Part shown: positions 18,614 through 28,167 of the stretch, in pieces
How positions within the stretch are numbered: position 1 is the first letter of the stretch
Layout: each line of letters begins with the position of its first letter
Assembly: GCF_005938105.1 (NCBI RefSeq)
Contig: NZ_VCPE01000014.1
Location: 1-64,000 of the forward strand
Source: Brucella haematophila
Lineage (GTDB): Bacteria; Pseudomonadota; Alphaproteobacteria; Rhizobiales; Rhizobiaceae
Length of the DNA: 64,000 bases
Direction: 5' to 3'
Position numbers and translations under genes: made by a program
Notes under the pieces: generated by a model
What the model was told of the DNA's origin: nothing
Databases searched by the model: none
Seen by the model: only the letters and a program-made list of their open reading frames with translations

Positions 18614-19494
18614 TATTGATTTCCCAGTTCGTTTACACGGCGGCGCAAATAGGCCGCATATTCGGTTTTACCCAGTTTGCCGGCACGTTCCAACACGGCA
18701 TCGCCCGAAATCCAGCCCTTTTCCAGGCCGATTTCCTCGGGGCAGGCAATCTTGATGCCTTGGCGCTTCTCGATGGTACGCACGAACGACGACGCTTCGT
18801 GCAAGCTGTCATGCGTGCCGGTATCGAGCCAGGCATATCCGCGTCCGAGCTGCTGCACATTCAGTTCACCGCGCTCGAGATAGATATTATTGACGGTCGT
18901 GATCTCCAGCTCTCCGCGTTCGGACGGCTTGATCGAATGGGCGATATCGACCACCTGATTGTCGTAGAAATAGAGCCCGGTAACCGCCCAGTGCGACTTC
19001 GGCTTTGCAGGCTTTTCTTCAATCGATAGAGCCTTGCCCGTCGCCTTATCGAAATCCACGACGCCATAGCGCTCAGGATCGTCAACGTGATAGGCGAACA
19101 CGGTACCACCTTTCGTCGCGGTTGCCGAAATCTCGCAGAGCTTGGACAGGCCGTCGCCGAAATAGATGTTGTCACCGAGAATCATCGCGACACTGTCATT
19201 GCCGATGAACTCGCGTCCGATGATGAAGGCTTCGGCCAGACCATTGGGATGCGGCTGTTCGGCATAGGAGAAGTTCACGCCGAACTCGCTGCCATCGCCG
19301 AGAAGCTTCTGGAATAGCGGCAGATCCTGTGGCGTCGAGATGATCAGAATATCCTGAATCCCCGCGAGCATGAGAACGCTCAGCGGATAATAGATCATTG
19401 GCTTGTCGTAGATCGGAAGGATTTGTTTAGAAACGGCTATTGTGAGAGGATATAGCCTTGTGCCGCTTCCTCCGGCCAGAATAATGCCCTTCAT
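18613..19494 (-). CDS. rmlA: Glucose-1-phosphate thymidylyltransferase RmlA
   Basis: 293 residues. The nucleotidyltransferase signature [18 protein letters not shown] is complete, followed by [16 protein letters not shown] and [11 protein letters not shown]. It makes dTDP-glucose from dTTP and glucose 1-phosphate. It is the first gene of rmlACBD, with GGGAAG before the ATG, and is divergent from the rhamnosyltransferase-like gene at 19652; the 157-base gap between them should hold both promoters. Confidence 0.96.
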   Translation of the reverse strand: MKGIILAGGSGTRLYPLTIAVSKQILPIYDKPMIYYPLSVLMLAGIQDILIISTPQDLPLFQKLLGDGSEFGVNFSYAEQPHPNGLAEAFIIGREFIGNDSVAMILGDNIYFGDGLSKLCEISATATKGGTVFAYHVDDPERYGVVDFDKATGKALSIEEKPAKPKSHWAVTGLYFYDNQVVDIAHSIKPSERGELEITTVNNIYLERGELNVQQLGRGYAWLDTGTHDSLHEASSFVRTIEKRQGIKIACPEEIGLEKGWISGDAVLERAGKLGKTEYAAYLRRRVNELGNQ

Positions 19495-19651
19495 GTAACT
19501 TCCCTTAACAACATTGGAATGCTGGCTATTGCCCTAGCACTTTGACCATGATTTGGCGACGGAATACGCAAAGAAGCTTGTAGGCAAGTTTTTTTTGGAA
19601 TACCGAACCATTATGCTGCCTTGAATAGCGAGCGACGAACGAACAACATTC

Positions 19652-20572
19652 ATGATTATTGATTGTCAAAAAAGCGATAATACTCCAGCTCGAGTGACCG
19701 GGATTATTGTCACATTCAATCCCGATGTCGAACCGCTAAAGCAGTTAATCGGCGCTGTCACTCCTCAATTAGGCCACCTTATTGTCGTCGACAACGGATC
19801 CCACGACAACCTCGCCCTCATTTTGAAAGATCAGCCCGACATTGAACTGATTGCACTCGGCGAGAATTTCGGCATCGCAAAGGCCCAAAATGTCGGCATC
19901 GAACGCGCCAAAGCAATTGGCTCTGACTACGTACTTCTTCTCGATCAAGACAGCATTCCTGCCCCGAACATGGTGGCCGAGCTTCTGAACGTAGCGAAAA
20001 CACTGGCTGCAAAAGGGGTTCACGTAGCGGGTGTCGGTCCTTCCTATATAGATGCCCGGCAAGGAGAGGCCGCAGCCTTCGTATATCTGGATGGGCTAAA
20101 GCTGAAGCGTCGTGAACGGCAGCCCCTTGATGCGTTTGTGGAAACCGACTTCCTCATCGCCTCTGGCTGCCTAACACCGATAGAAAGCTTCGACGCCGTC
20201 GGCCTCATGGACGAAGGCATGTTCATCGATTACGTCGATATCGAATGGGGTTTGCGCGCACGCGAAAAAAGATATTACTGCTTCGGCGTTTTTGATGCCA
20301 AAATGGAACACACGCTTGGAGACCAGTGGATAAAGTTCCGTGGTCGTCGTATTCCGGTCCATAGCCCACTCAGACATTACTATCACTTCCGCAACGCTAT
20401 CTGGCTTTGCCGTCGCCCATGGCTATCCTTTTCGTGGAAAATTGTGCTTCTGTGGCGCCTCATCCGCCAATATCTCTTTTTCACCTTTTTTGTCCCGCAT
20501 GGAATGCGCCACGCGAAAATGATGACCCTGGGTCTGTGGCACGGAATCATCAATCGAATGGGTCGAAAGTAA
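19652..20572 (+). CDS. GT2-family glycosyltransferase, probable rhamnosyltransferase (RfbF/WbbL-like)
   Basis: 306 residues with a GT-A fold: TGIIVTFNPD starts the domain at about residue 15, VVDNGS follows, and LLLDQDS carries the DxD-type motif at about residue 95. The middle contains the acceptor-site segment FLIASGCLTPIESF and the catalytic DYVDIEWGLRA. The C-terminal tail is rich in aromatic and basic residues and probably contacts the membrane. Divergent pairing with rmlA supports dTDP-L-rhamnose as donor. The linkage is unknown. Confidence 0.82.
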   Translation: MIIDCQKSDNTPARVTGIIVTFNPDVEPLKQLIGAVTPQLGHLIVVDNGSHDNLALILKDQPDIELIALGENFGIAKAQNVGIERAKAIGSDYVLLLDQDSIPAPNMVAELLNVAKTLAAKGVHVAGVGPSYIDARQGEAAAFVYLDGLKLKRRERQPLDAFVETDFLIASGCLTPIESFDAVGLMDEGMFIDYVDIEWGLRAREKRYYCFGVFDAKMEHTLGDQWIKFRGRRIPVHSPLRHYYHFRNAIWLCRRPWLSFSWKIVLLWRLIRQYLFFTFFVPHGMRHAKMMTLGLWHGIINRMGRK

Positions 20573-20576
20573 CGCC

Positions 20577-21407
20577 TTGATAGAAACCACTGCCCGGCAA
20601 GACTTGAATACAACCCAGATGCTCACGATTTCAATCGTGACATTCAACCCGGATATAAACGAGTTTCGCGCCACGCTTGCAGCGCTTGCAGATGCTTTAA
20701 CCCCCTTCGATCCAACATCCGTTGTTATCACTATCATCGACAATTCGAGCCAAGATGGCGTCTCTGCAATTGTTGAAGAGCAGCTCCCAGGCTCGCAGAC
20801 GCGTGTTATTCATGGGCAAGGTAATGTCGGCTTCGGTCGCGCACACAATCTGGCTCTGTCGGATATGGGCGAGTTTCATCTCATCCTTAATCCCGACATT
20901 CAGATGGATCACCTCGCTTTGAGAAACGCCATTGATTTCATGCAAAAGCACCCTGATTGCGGACTGCTCTCACCGCGAGCCTTCTGGCCAGACGGCAAAC
21001 GCCAATATTTGTGCAAGCGCTATCCAGCGATACTTGACCTCCTGCTCCGCGGCTTTGCCCCGAAACGAATCCAGCGATTTTTCGACACCCGGTTGAAGCG
21101 ATACGAAATGCGTGTCGAAACCCAGAATGACATATTCTGGAACCCACCTATTGTAAGCGGGTGCTTTATGCTGTTTCGTCGTGAAGTGCTCGTGAAGGCT
21201 GGCGGTTTTGACCCCGGATATTTCCTCTATTTCGAGGATTTCGATTTGTCTGTGAGATCAAGCCGCATCACAAAAATTGCATACGTTCCTAGCGTCGAGA
21301 TCGTCCATATGGGCGGACACGCTGCAAAAAAAGGCCATTGGCACATATGGCAATTTTTGCGATCGAGCGTAAAATTCTATAGCGATCACGGCGTTCGTTT
21401 GATCTAA
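20577..21407 (+). CDS. GT2-family glycosyltransferase, WbbL-like rhamnosyltransferase
   Basis: 276 residues. The GT2 domain begins at LTISIVTFNPDINEF; the donor/metal motif is LILNPDIQMD, and the catalytic region reads SGCFMLFRREVLVKAGGFDPGYFLYFEDFDLSVR. This is the WbbL-like pattern seen in rhamnosyltransferases. The start is TTG at 20577, four bases after the preceding stop; ATG 20619 is an alternative. It likely adds one of the first rhamnoses on the lipid-linked primer. Confidence 0.8.
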   Translation: MIETTARQDLNTTQMLTISIVTFNPDINEFRATLAALADALTPFDPTSVVITIIDNSSQDGVSAIVEEQLPGSQTRVIHGQGNVGFGRAHNLALSDMGEFHLILNPDIQMDHLALRNAIDFMQKHPDCGLLSPRAFWPDGKRQYLCKRYPAILDLLLRGFAPKRIQRFFDTRLKRYEMRVETQNDIFWNPPIVSGCFMLFRREVLVKAGGFDPGYFLYFEDFDLSVRSSRITKIAYVPSVEIVHMGGHAAKKGHWHIWQFLRSSVKFYSDHGVRLI

Positions 21408-21482
21408 GAACTGACAAAGAACAGCACTAACATCGCTCAATATTGTATTTTCAGATTATGTCGCTGACACACAGAGGAATTG

Positions 21483-24422
21483 ATGTACCTTAACTCCAAA
21501 TCGCTCATGCCCTCTAATCATATTCGAATCTCAGCATGGCTTGAGCACGCACCATTTGCGTTTTGGCTTATGGACGTTCTGAAGCCGAGGACAGTCGTTG
21601 AGCTAGGTACTCATAACGGCTTCTCTTTTCTTTCAATGTGCCAAGCGGCAAAATCAGCAGAATTGAACACAACAATATATGCCGTCGACACCTGGCAAGG
21701 TGATGAACATGCCGGATTTTACGCTTCTGACGTCTATGACGCACTTGAAGCAGAACTGCGCACTCAATATCCCGGCATTGGGGTTTTGATACGTTCAACG
21801 TTTAGCGAAGCCCGATCTCAATTTGCAGACGGTTCTGTTGATCTATTGCATATTGACGGGCGACACAGATACGAAGACGTCGTCGAAGATTTCCAAAACT
21901 GGAAAAGTGTACTTTCTGATCGAAGCGTCGTGCTTTTTCACGACACGCGCGTCCAGCATACAGATTTCGGCGTTTGGAAGTTCTGGAAGGAACTTGAATC
22001 ACAATACCCGACTTTCGAATTCCACCACGGCAATGGTCTTGGGGTCCTCATGTGGGGGAAGAATGCGCCTCAAACTCTGTCAAAACTGCACAATGCCAGC
22101 TTCAAGGAAATGCAACTCGCACGTGAGACTTACGCGCGTCTCGGATACTTAAATTCTGTTCTTTATCAATTCGGCGTAGTCAATTCTCACAATCATTCCG
22201 TTCTTCGAGAATGCGGCCTGACAGCTAGTGACATGGAAAAATTCCATACAAACACACTTGAACTCGGTCGTATTATCAAAGACAAATATGAAGCAGAGAA
22301 AGCAGCAATTTCTGAACATTGGAAGAATCAGCAATTAAATGTCACCCAACATTATGAGCATAAAATCTCTGAAATAGAGAATAAGATCGAGCGCAAGAAT
22401 TTTGAGACCGCGCAAGTTCTTGATGAACTCACCGCAGAACAAGAAAAAAACAGGGCCATCTTGAATTCAAAGAGTTGGCGCATGACCAAACCTTATCGAT
22501 ATCTCGGTCGACAAGGACGCCGTGCCGCGCACGTCACAAAAGCAATGCCTAGTATTATTCGTCGTGCTGGCGGTTTGAAAGCACTCAGTTATAAAGCATA
22601 TGAGACGCTTAGGGACGAAGGTATTTCCGGCCTCAAACGTCGGTGGATTCGCGCCAATACTCCTGGAGACCAAATACAGGTTTCCATGGACGGTCAGATC
22701 GTGGATAGAAATAACTATTTTGAATGGGTGCGTCTTTATAGCTCCGTCGACGAAACAACCCGAAAGAAGATTCGCAACAACATTGATCGGATGCAGGCAA
22801 AGCCAAAAATTTCGATCATAATGCCCGTTTACAATCCCAATCTGGATTGGCTCAGCGAAGCCGTCGAATCAGTAAGAAGCCAGCTTTATGACAATTGGGA
22901 ACTCTGTATTGCGGACGACTGTTCTCCCAACCCAGAAGTAAAGAAGGAACTGGAAGCACTTCAGAAACGTGATCGACGCATAAGCGTGGTCTTCCGTCCA
23001 GAAAATGGGCATATTTCGGCTGCCTCAAACAGCGCGATTGAACTTGCCACCGGCGAATGGCTGGCGCTGATGGATCAGGACGATCTTCTACCAGAAGATG
23101 CTCTGTATCACGTCGCCGACGCGATCACGGAGCACCCCGAAGCGAGGCTAATCTATTCCGATGAGGACAAGATCGATGAAATGGGTAGGCGTTTTGATCC
23201 CTATTTCAAATCCGATTGGAACCCAGACCTTTTCCTATCGCATAATATGATCAGTCATCTTGGCGTGTATCAAAGGGATCTAGTGCACCAGTTGGGCGGG
23301 TTTCGTCAGGGTTTCGAGGGATCTCAGGACTATGATCTGGCCATGCGCGTGATAGAAAAGCTAAACGACGACCAGATTCTTCATATTCCGAGGATACTTT
23401 ATCATTGGCGCAGTCACGCAGAGAGCACCGCGCAGGCGGGCAGTAATAAGAATTATGCTCTCCTCGCCGGCGAAAAGACACTAAACGATCATTTCCAGCG
23501 TACCAACACGGAAGCCAAAGCTGAACTGCTGGATTTCGGCATGTATCGGGTGCATTACGCGTTGCCTAAAAATCCGCCTTTAGTCAGTCTGATTGTCCCG
23601 ACGAGAAACGCCCTTTCGCTAGTCAAGCAGTGTATCGACAGTATTCTAGAGAAAACGACTTACCCCAACTATGAGGTTATTATCGTCGATAACAATTCCG
23701 ACGATCCAGAGACCCTGGCCTATTTCGAAACCTTCAAAGAACATAAGCGCGTCAGGGTTTTGCGGGACGAACGGCCATTCAATTATTCGGCCTTGAATAA
23801 CAATGCAGTTGAACACGCCAAGGGTGAGTATATCGGCCTCATCAATAATGATATTGAGGTGATATCGCCGGAATGGCTTTCCGAAATGATGAGTATCGCG
23901 TTGCAGCCGAGGGTCGGCGCGGTAGGGGCCCGCCTCTGGTATCCGAACGACACGTTACAGCATGGCGGGGTCATCGTTGGCTTAGGAGGTGTCGCTGGAC
24001 ATTCTCAAAAAGGACTTGATCGGCAATCGCGCGGTTATTTCGGCCGCGCTCAACTGATACAGACTCTCAGCGCCGTCACTGCAGCCTGTCTCATCGTTAG
24101 CAAGAACACCTACAACGAGGTCGGCGGATTGAACGACACTCACCTTACCGTTGCCTTCAACGATGTGGATTTCTGCCTGAAAGTCCGCGCTGCCGGCTAT
24201 CGCAATATTTGGACGCCCTATGCGGAATTGTACCATCATGAATCGGCAACGCGCGGATTGGAGACAACTCCAGAGAAGAAGCAGCGTTTTCTTGGTGAAG
24301 TCCGCTATATGGAGCAGACTTGGGCTACAAATCGCTGGAACGATCCAGCATACAGCCCCAATTTGGCTATTGACCGTGATGATTTCTCGTTAGCCTGGCC
24401 ACCCCGGCTTCGAGCACTTTGA
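21483..24422 (+). CDS. Trifunctional methyltransferase / coiled coil / double GT2 glycosyltransferase (WsaE-like)
   Basis: 979 residues in three parts. Residues 1-200 are a SAM-dependent methyltransferase: motif I VVELGTHNGFSF at about 38-49 and LLHIDGRHRYEDV at 121-133. Residues 250-325 are charged and heptad-like, a probable coiled coil (IIKDKYEAEKAAISEHWK onwards), then a basic stretch to 390. Residues 442-650 are one GT2 domain (SIIMPVYNPN, DDCSPN, DQDD at 531) and 699-920 a second (SLIVPTRNA, DNNSDD, NNDIE at 788). The start is ATG 21483, eight bases after AGAGGA. This order recalls WsaE, a methyltransferase with two rhamnosyltransferases that extends and caps a rhamnan. Function by analogy only. 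Confidence 0.85.
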   Translation: MYLNSKSLMPSNHIRISAWLEHAPFAFWLMDVLKPRTVVELGTHNGFSFLSMCQAAKSAELNTTIYAVDTWQGDEHAGFYASDVYDALEAELRTQYPGIGVLIRSTFSEARSQFADGSVDLLHIDGRHRYEDVVEDFQNWKSVLSDRSVVLFHDTRVQHTDFGVWKFWKELESQYPTFEFHHGNGLGVLMWGKNAPQTLSKLHNASFKEMQLARETYARLGYLNSVLYQFGVVNSHNHSVLRECGLTASDMEKFHTNTLELGRIIKDKYEAEKAAISEHWKNQQLNVTQHYEHKISEIENKIERKNFETAQVLDELTAEQEKNRAILNSKSWRMTKPYRYLGRQGRRAAHVTKAMPSIIRRAGGLKALSYKAYETLRDEGISGLKRRWIRANTPGDQIQVSMDGQIVDRNNYFEWVRLYSSVDETTRKKIRNNIDRMQAKPKISIIMPVYNPNLDWLSEAVESVRSQLYDNWELCIADDCSPNPEVKKELEALQKRDRRISVVFRPENGHISAASNSAIELATGEWLALMDQDDLLPEDALYHVADAITEHPEARLIYSDEDKIDEMGRRFDPYFKSDWNPDLFLSHNMISHLGVYQRDLVHQLGGFRQGFEGSQDYDLAMRVIEKLNDDQILHIPRILYHWRSHAESTAQAGSNKNYALLAGEKTLNDHFQRTNTEAKAELLDFGMYRVHYALPKNPPLVSLIVPTRNALSLVKQCIDSILEKTTYPNYEVIIVDNNSDDPETLAYFETFKEHKRVRVLRDERPFNYSALNNNAVEHAKGEYIGLINNDIEVISPEWLSEMMSIALQPRVGAVGARLWYPNDTLQHGGVIVGLGGVAGHSQKGLDRQSRGYFGRAQLIQTLSAVTAACLIVSKNTYNEVGGLNDTHLTVAFNDVDFCLKVRAAGYRNIWTPYAELYHHESATRGLETTPEKKQRFLGEVRYMEQTWATNRWNDPAYSPNLAIDRDDFSLAWPPRLRAL

Positions 24423-24474
24423 GATGCGCAAGTTTGGCTAAGTCGGGTTGTTTCTCAAAATCCGGTTGTTAAGT

Positions 24475-25045
24475 CATGACCTCCACCAGAAGTGGAGATT
24501 TAGGGCGCTACGCATGAACCACTAAAAGTGGTTTTGTTATGTGTTAGTAAGCGCCCTTAAAAAGGTCGGCTTGATCTGAATCCTTGCCGGCCTTTTCCTG
24601 ATTGCGGATATAGCGTCTAACGACCTGTTCATCGTAACCGGTGGTCGAAACGAAGTACCCTCGCGCCCAAAAGTGATAACCGCGATATTTGCGCTTCTTT
24701 GCATATTCATTAGCAACGTAAAGCGCCGTCTTGCCCTTCAAAAACCCGACAATGTGCGCCACCGAATATTTCGGTGGGATCGATATCAGTATATGTACAT
24801 GGTCCGGCATCAGATGTCCTTCTTCTATTCGGCACCCTTTTTGCAAGCTCAATCGAATAAACAAAGCCCATAGCTCCAGGTGAAGGCCGCCATAAAGCCG
24901 CTTCGTGCGGTATTTGCTGCCAAAAGCCACATGATATTGGCAGACCCAAGTCGGATTTGTAGTACTGTATTTTCTAATACTGACTCGTTTGTGACTTCCG
25001 CTTTGATGGGTTTCGTGATTCACCATTCAAAACAGGAGGATTTGG
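24475..25045 (-). mobile_element. IS200/IS605-type element (single transposase)
   Basis: The minus-strand transposase gene is flanked at its downstream end by two perfect hairpins, CTCCAC-CAGAA-GTGGAG (24481-24497) and AACCAC-TAAAA-GTGGTT (24517-24533), the second bracketed by AGGGCGCT (24502) and AGCGCCCT (24550). Subterminal hairpins instead of inverted ends are typical of IS200. No tnpB is present. The right boundary is approximate; it abuts the IS630 remnant. Confidence 0.8.
24544..25026 (-). CDS. tnpA: IS200/IS605-family transposase TnpA (Y1 HUH)
   Basis: 160 residues. The HUH metal motif is HLMPDHVHILISIPP at about residues 70-84, and the catalytic Tyr lies in the C-terminal helix (TGYDEQVVRRYIRNQE, followed by EKAGKD). 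It cuts and joins single-stranded DNA. The reading frame looks intact, so the element may still be active. It sits just after the large glycosyltransferase gene and before the IS630 relic. Confidence 0.88.
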   Translation of the reverse strand: MVNHETHQSGSHKRVSIRKYSTTNPTWVCQYHVAFGSKYRTKRLYGGLHLELWALFIRLSLQKGCRIEEGHLMPDHVHILISIPPKYSVAHIVGFLKGKTALYVANEYAKKRKYRGYHFWARGYFVSTTGYDEQVVRRYIRNQEKAGKDSDQADLFKGAY

Positions 25046-25074
25046 ATCGGACGGGCAGTAGCATTGCGATCTGA

Positions 25075-26033
25075 CTTCTGCGACGCTGATCTATGACGGA
25101 GAAAGTCGCAGCGAAGCGGCCCGTTTCGTTGATGTCGGTCTACATATTGTCCGGGACTGGCATTACGTTTCAACGCCTACGGCGTCGATGGCTTGGTCAA
25201 TGCAAAGCCCTAGGCCGCAAACCCCTCCTCAATGAAGAGCAACACCGTGCTCTGGCTGTTCTGATTGATAGCGACCCGCAGTTTGAAGTGGATGGAACCG
25301 GGCGCTGGCGTCTATGCGATTTGATGCGCTGGATTGCGGTTGATTTTGGCATTACGGCCAGCCGTCAGACGGTTGCGCGCGAACAGTTCATGATGGGCTA
25401 TCGCAAACTATCCGCCCGTCCCAGGCATAATACGCAGGATAACGAAGCCATCGCCGTTTCTAAAAATGACTTTCTGCCACACTATCGGAAATTCGTGAGA
25501 GTCAGGCCAGAGGCAAACAGATCGAACCTGGTTTCAGGACGAAGCTCGCGTTGGACAGAAGACGAAAATGACCCGGCGATAGGCAAGGCGGGGAACAAGA
25601 CCATCAGCACCACAGGATCCGAGGACGCGATCTGTCTATATATTCTGTGCAATCTCCCCAAATGGGGCAAGGGAGCAGCACTTGTGATGCCGTGGCGCGA
25701 TACCCATGCGATGAATGAGCATCTTGAAGAAATATCGCGCCATGTCGGGCGCAACACTCACGCCGTTCTTATCCTCGATCAAGCGGGATGGCATTTGACG
25801 GACAAACTGGTCCTTCCCGACAATATCACCCTGATACCGATCTCCTCCAAAGCGCCCGAACTCAATCCAATGGAGAATATCTGGCAGTTCATGCGCGACA
25901 ATTGGCTGTCAAACCAGATATTCCAAACTACGAGGACATCGTTGATCATTGCTGCAAGGCATGGTGCAAGCTAATCGCCGATCCATGAACAATCATTTCA
26001 ATCGGACTGCGCGATTGGGCGCATCGGTTCTGA
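25075..26033 (+). pseudogene. Decayed IS630-type DDE transposase
   Basis: Pieces of one transposase appear in different frames: IYDGESRSEAAR near 25090, RFNAYGVDGLVNAKP with an internal stop near 25170, a central part from about 25215 to 25500, WFQDEARVGQK (first catalytic Asp) near 25530, then ILDQAGWHLTDKL (second Asp) and PELNPMENIWQFMRDNWLSN (Glu) to 25920, then YEDIVDHCCKAW and GLRDWAHRF in another frame. At least four frameshifts are needed, and the extreme N-terminus is missing. It cannot make transposase. Confidence 0.88.
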
Positions 26034-26078
26034 TCAATGAGCGTTGGTACAAGATGGTTAACATCCATTATAATCTCC

Positions 26079-26173
26079 GTTTCGATCACTTCGAGATCCA
26101 AGCCGGAGGTTTCTTTTATACAGCGTTAAACTCTTCCAATCCTCCGCCAGAGGCGAAGGTCTTCTTCGAATAA
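26079..26173. repeat. Dispersed ~90-bp repeat, copy 2
   Basis: Nearly identical to positions 1-95 (about four mismatches). It lies 45 bases after the last recognisable codon of the IS630 relic, so it may be that element's terminal region. The two copies are 26 kb apart in the same orientation. Confidence 0.75.
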
Positions 26174-26221
26174 AAAATGCTGGCGCTTTTGGCTGAGCGC
26201 GCCTGCAACAAGCAAACCACA

Positions 26222-27958
26222 TTAGCCAGTCGTTCTTAAATTGACAATTTTACAGGAGTTAGTGCGCTCGGTTGAAATAACCCTGAGCTCCACATTGCGG
26301 CGCTGAGAAGAGTTCATATTTACGGGTAAGATCATCCCCTTAAAACCTGCCTCTGCACCTACAGCCGCAGTAATATCAGGACGATCCTCCAGCGGCTTGG
26401 TAAAGCCCAGCAAATTGCCTTGTTCGTCGAAAGCCAACACCCAAACTGGTGTGTTTTTTTGCCTGTCGGCTATCCAGCCGACAAGTTGCAGCTGACCTGA
26501 CGATGTTTGCATGATACTTTCAATTGCATAGTTCTGGCAGATACGGTCGTCGCCCAGATTTTGGACACTCAATAATTCGGTTGTCGTTGGAGTATGGATC
26601 CCGCTGTTTCGGGCAAAAATATTGAGGTTGTTTTGACGCAACCATCCCAGCTCCGCACTCACGGCCTTCGCATCCGGGTATAGCTTTAGAAGCTGTTCAT
26701 CTGAGTCCACTTGAGACAAGGCAAAATATGCGGCGCGCGTTTGCGCTTCGGAAAAGTTGGCCGCATTTTTCTCGCTCAGCGTCGATGCCCCTACAATTGC
26801 TACCATGACAATCAATATAGCGATCGAAGCGAAATTTTTATCGCCCTTCCGAACAAGAATTTCGCGTAGCCAGATACAGAACCAAGTCATAATCAAAAGA
26901 AGCATGGGAGTACTATAGCGCGATGCCAACGCAGCACCATCACCCAGGGGGCTTCTAGTCCAAGCTGTGGCAAGTGCTGCCGCAAAAAAGAAACTTGCGA
27001 GGGCTAGGAGTGCAGCAACACCTCGATCAATACTCCGGTGCTTAAACCAAGGCACCGCGATCAGTTGAATGAATGTGAAACCATAGAGCAGAAATATGCC
27101 GATCCCAACTTTGTAAGCAGCGTCAAGGCTTCGAGTAAGGGCACCACCAATCATTGTGAAAAAGAAAAAAAGTACATTCAGTGGCGTTCTCTGGCTCAGG
27201 CCTCCAATCGGCAAAGTGTGGCGAGTCAAATATAAATCTATACAAACAAGAAGCACCGAGATCGCCACATATCCTGCGAGCATCGGCCAATGACGCCATC
27301 TAACAAAAATCAGGAATAGAACAATAGATATGGGCAATGCGATACCATTTCCCATCGAGAAGATACATAGGAACGTGAAGACACATAAAGCAACAAACCA
27401 GAACAATTGTCTGGAGCTGATCCGACTCTCAACCAGTTTCAATGCAGCGAAAACACCCCAAACTGCCGTCAAGCTAACAAGATAGAACTGTGGCTGGAAA
27501 CCCCATAAGAGATTCTCATACTGAGCAAGCGAAACACTGGAAGCAAAAAGCACAAAAACGAGGGCAAAATAGAGGATGCCTTTAACTCTTCCCGTAAACA
27601 CCACAAGAGGGATAGAACTAGCTATGACGAATGCGAGGAAAAAAATAAGTGAGACTAGAGGTCCGTTTGTCAATTTAAAAAATAGATAATCCAAGATAAA
27701 GAAAATTTTAGTCGTCGCAATAATATGCTCGTTATGCGCGAGGAATAAATAGTTAATTGAAAATATATTACTTCCTTTGATATCCTTAATAAACTCCCAT
27801 TGATCCCAATAAATTGGAGCAATATAATATTTATATACAAACATTGCCGATCTTATTATAAAATAAGAACATAGCCCAAAGATAGAAAATATAGATGCTT
27901 TTCTTGCAAGATTGCGAATAAACAAGTTTTCGTCCTTATTTAGAAATCGTAAAAGCAT
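26222..27958 (-). CDS. Polytopic membrane protein, GT-C-like, unknown function
   Basis: 578 residues. About 11 hydrophobic helices lie between residues 20 and 405, and a soluble C-terminal domain of about 170 residues is probably periplasmic. An early loop contains YWDQWEF and LAHNEHIIATTKIF, acidic/His residues in the place where GT-C transferases keep catalytic residues. No family is firmly recognised. Codon use is AT-rich compared with flanking core genes, which fits acquired polysaccharide genes. It follows a GtrA/DPA-type operon and could use a polyprenyl-phosphate sugar as donor (inference). Confidence 0.65.
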   Translation of the reverse strand: MLLRFLNKDENLFIRNLARKASIFSIFGLCSYFIIRSAMFVYKYYIAPIYWDQWEFIKDIKGSNIFSINYLFLAHNEHIIATTKIFFILDYLFFKLTNGPLVSLIFFLAFVIASSIPLVVFTGRVKGILYFALVFVLFASSVSLAQYENLLWGFQPQFYLVSLTAVWGVFAALKLVESRISSRQLFWFVALCVFTFLCIFSMGNGIALPISIVLFLIFVRWRHWPMLAGYVAISVLLVCIDLYLTRHTLPIGGLSQRTPLNVLFFFFTMIGGALTRSLDAAYKVGIGIFLLYGFTFIQLIAVPWFKHRSIDRGVAALLALASFFFAAALATAWTRSPLGDGAALASRYSTPMLLLIMTWFCIWLREILVRKGDKNFASIAILIVMVAIVGASTLSEKNAANFSEAQTRAAYFALSQVDSDEQLLKLYPDAKAVSAELGWLRQNNLNIFARNSGIHTPTTTELLSVQNLGDDRICQNYAIESIMQTSSGQLQLVGWIADRQKNTPVWVLAFDEQGNLLGFTKPLEDRPDITAAVGAEAGFKGMILPVNMNSSQRRNVELRVISTERTNSCKIVNLRTTG

Positions 27959-28167
27959 CGCCCCCTTTGGGGCTTAGACTCCTACTCACACGCACTGCCT
28001 TTTTTGCGCACAAGATATACTTTACCCTGCAAATGCATATCTGACCCACATTACACCAAGACTCCAAATCTGCACCAAAGCGATCGCATTGATCTACCCA
28101 AACGGAGACATTCCCGTACTCGGCGCTGCGGCTGACCTATCAATCTGCTCACCAACGAAAAAAAACA

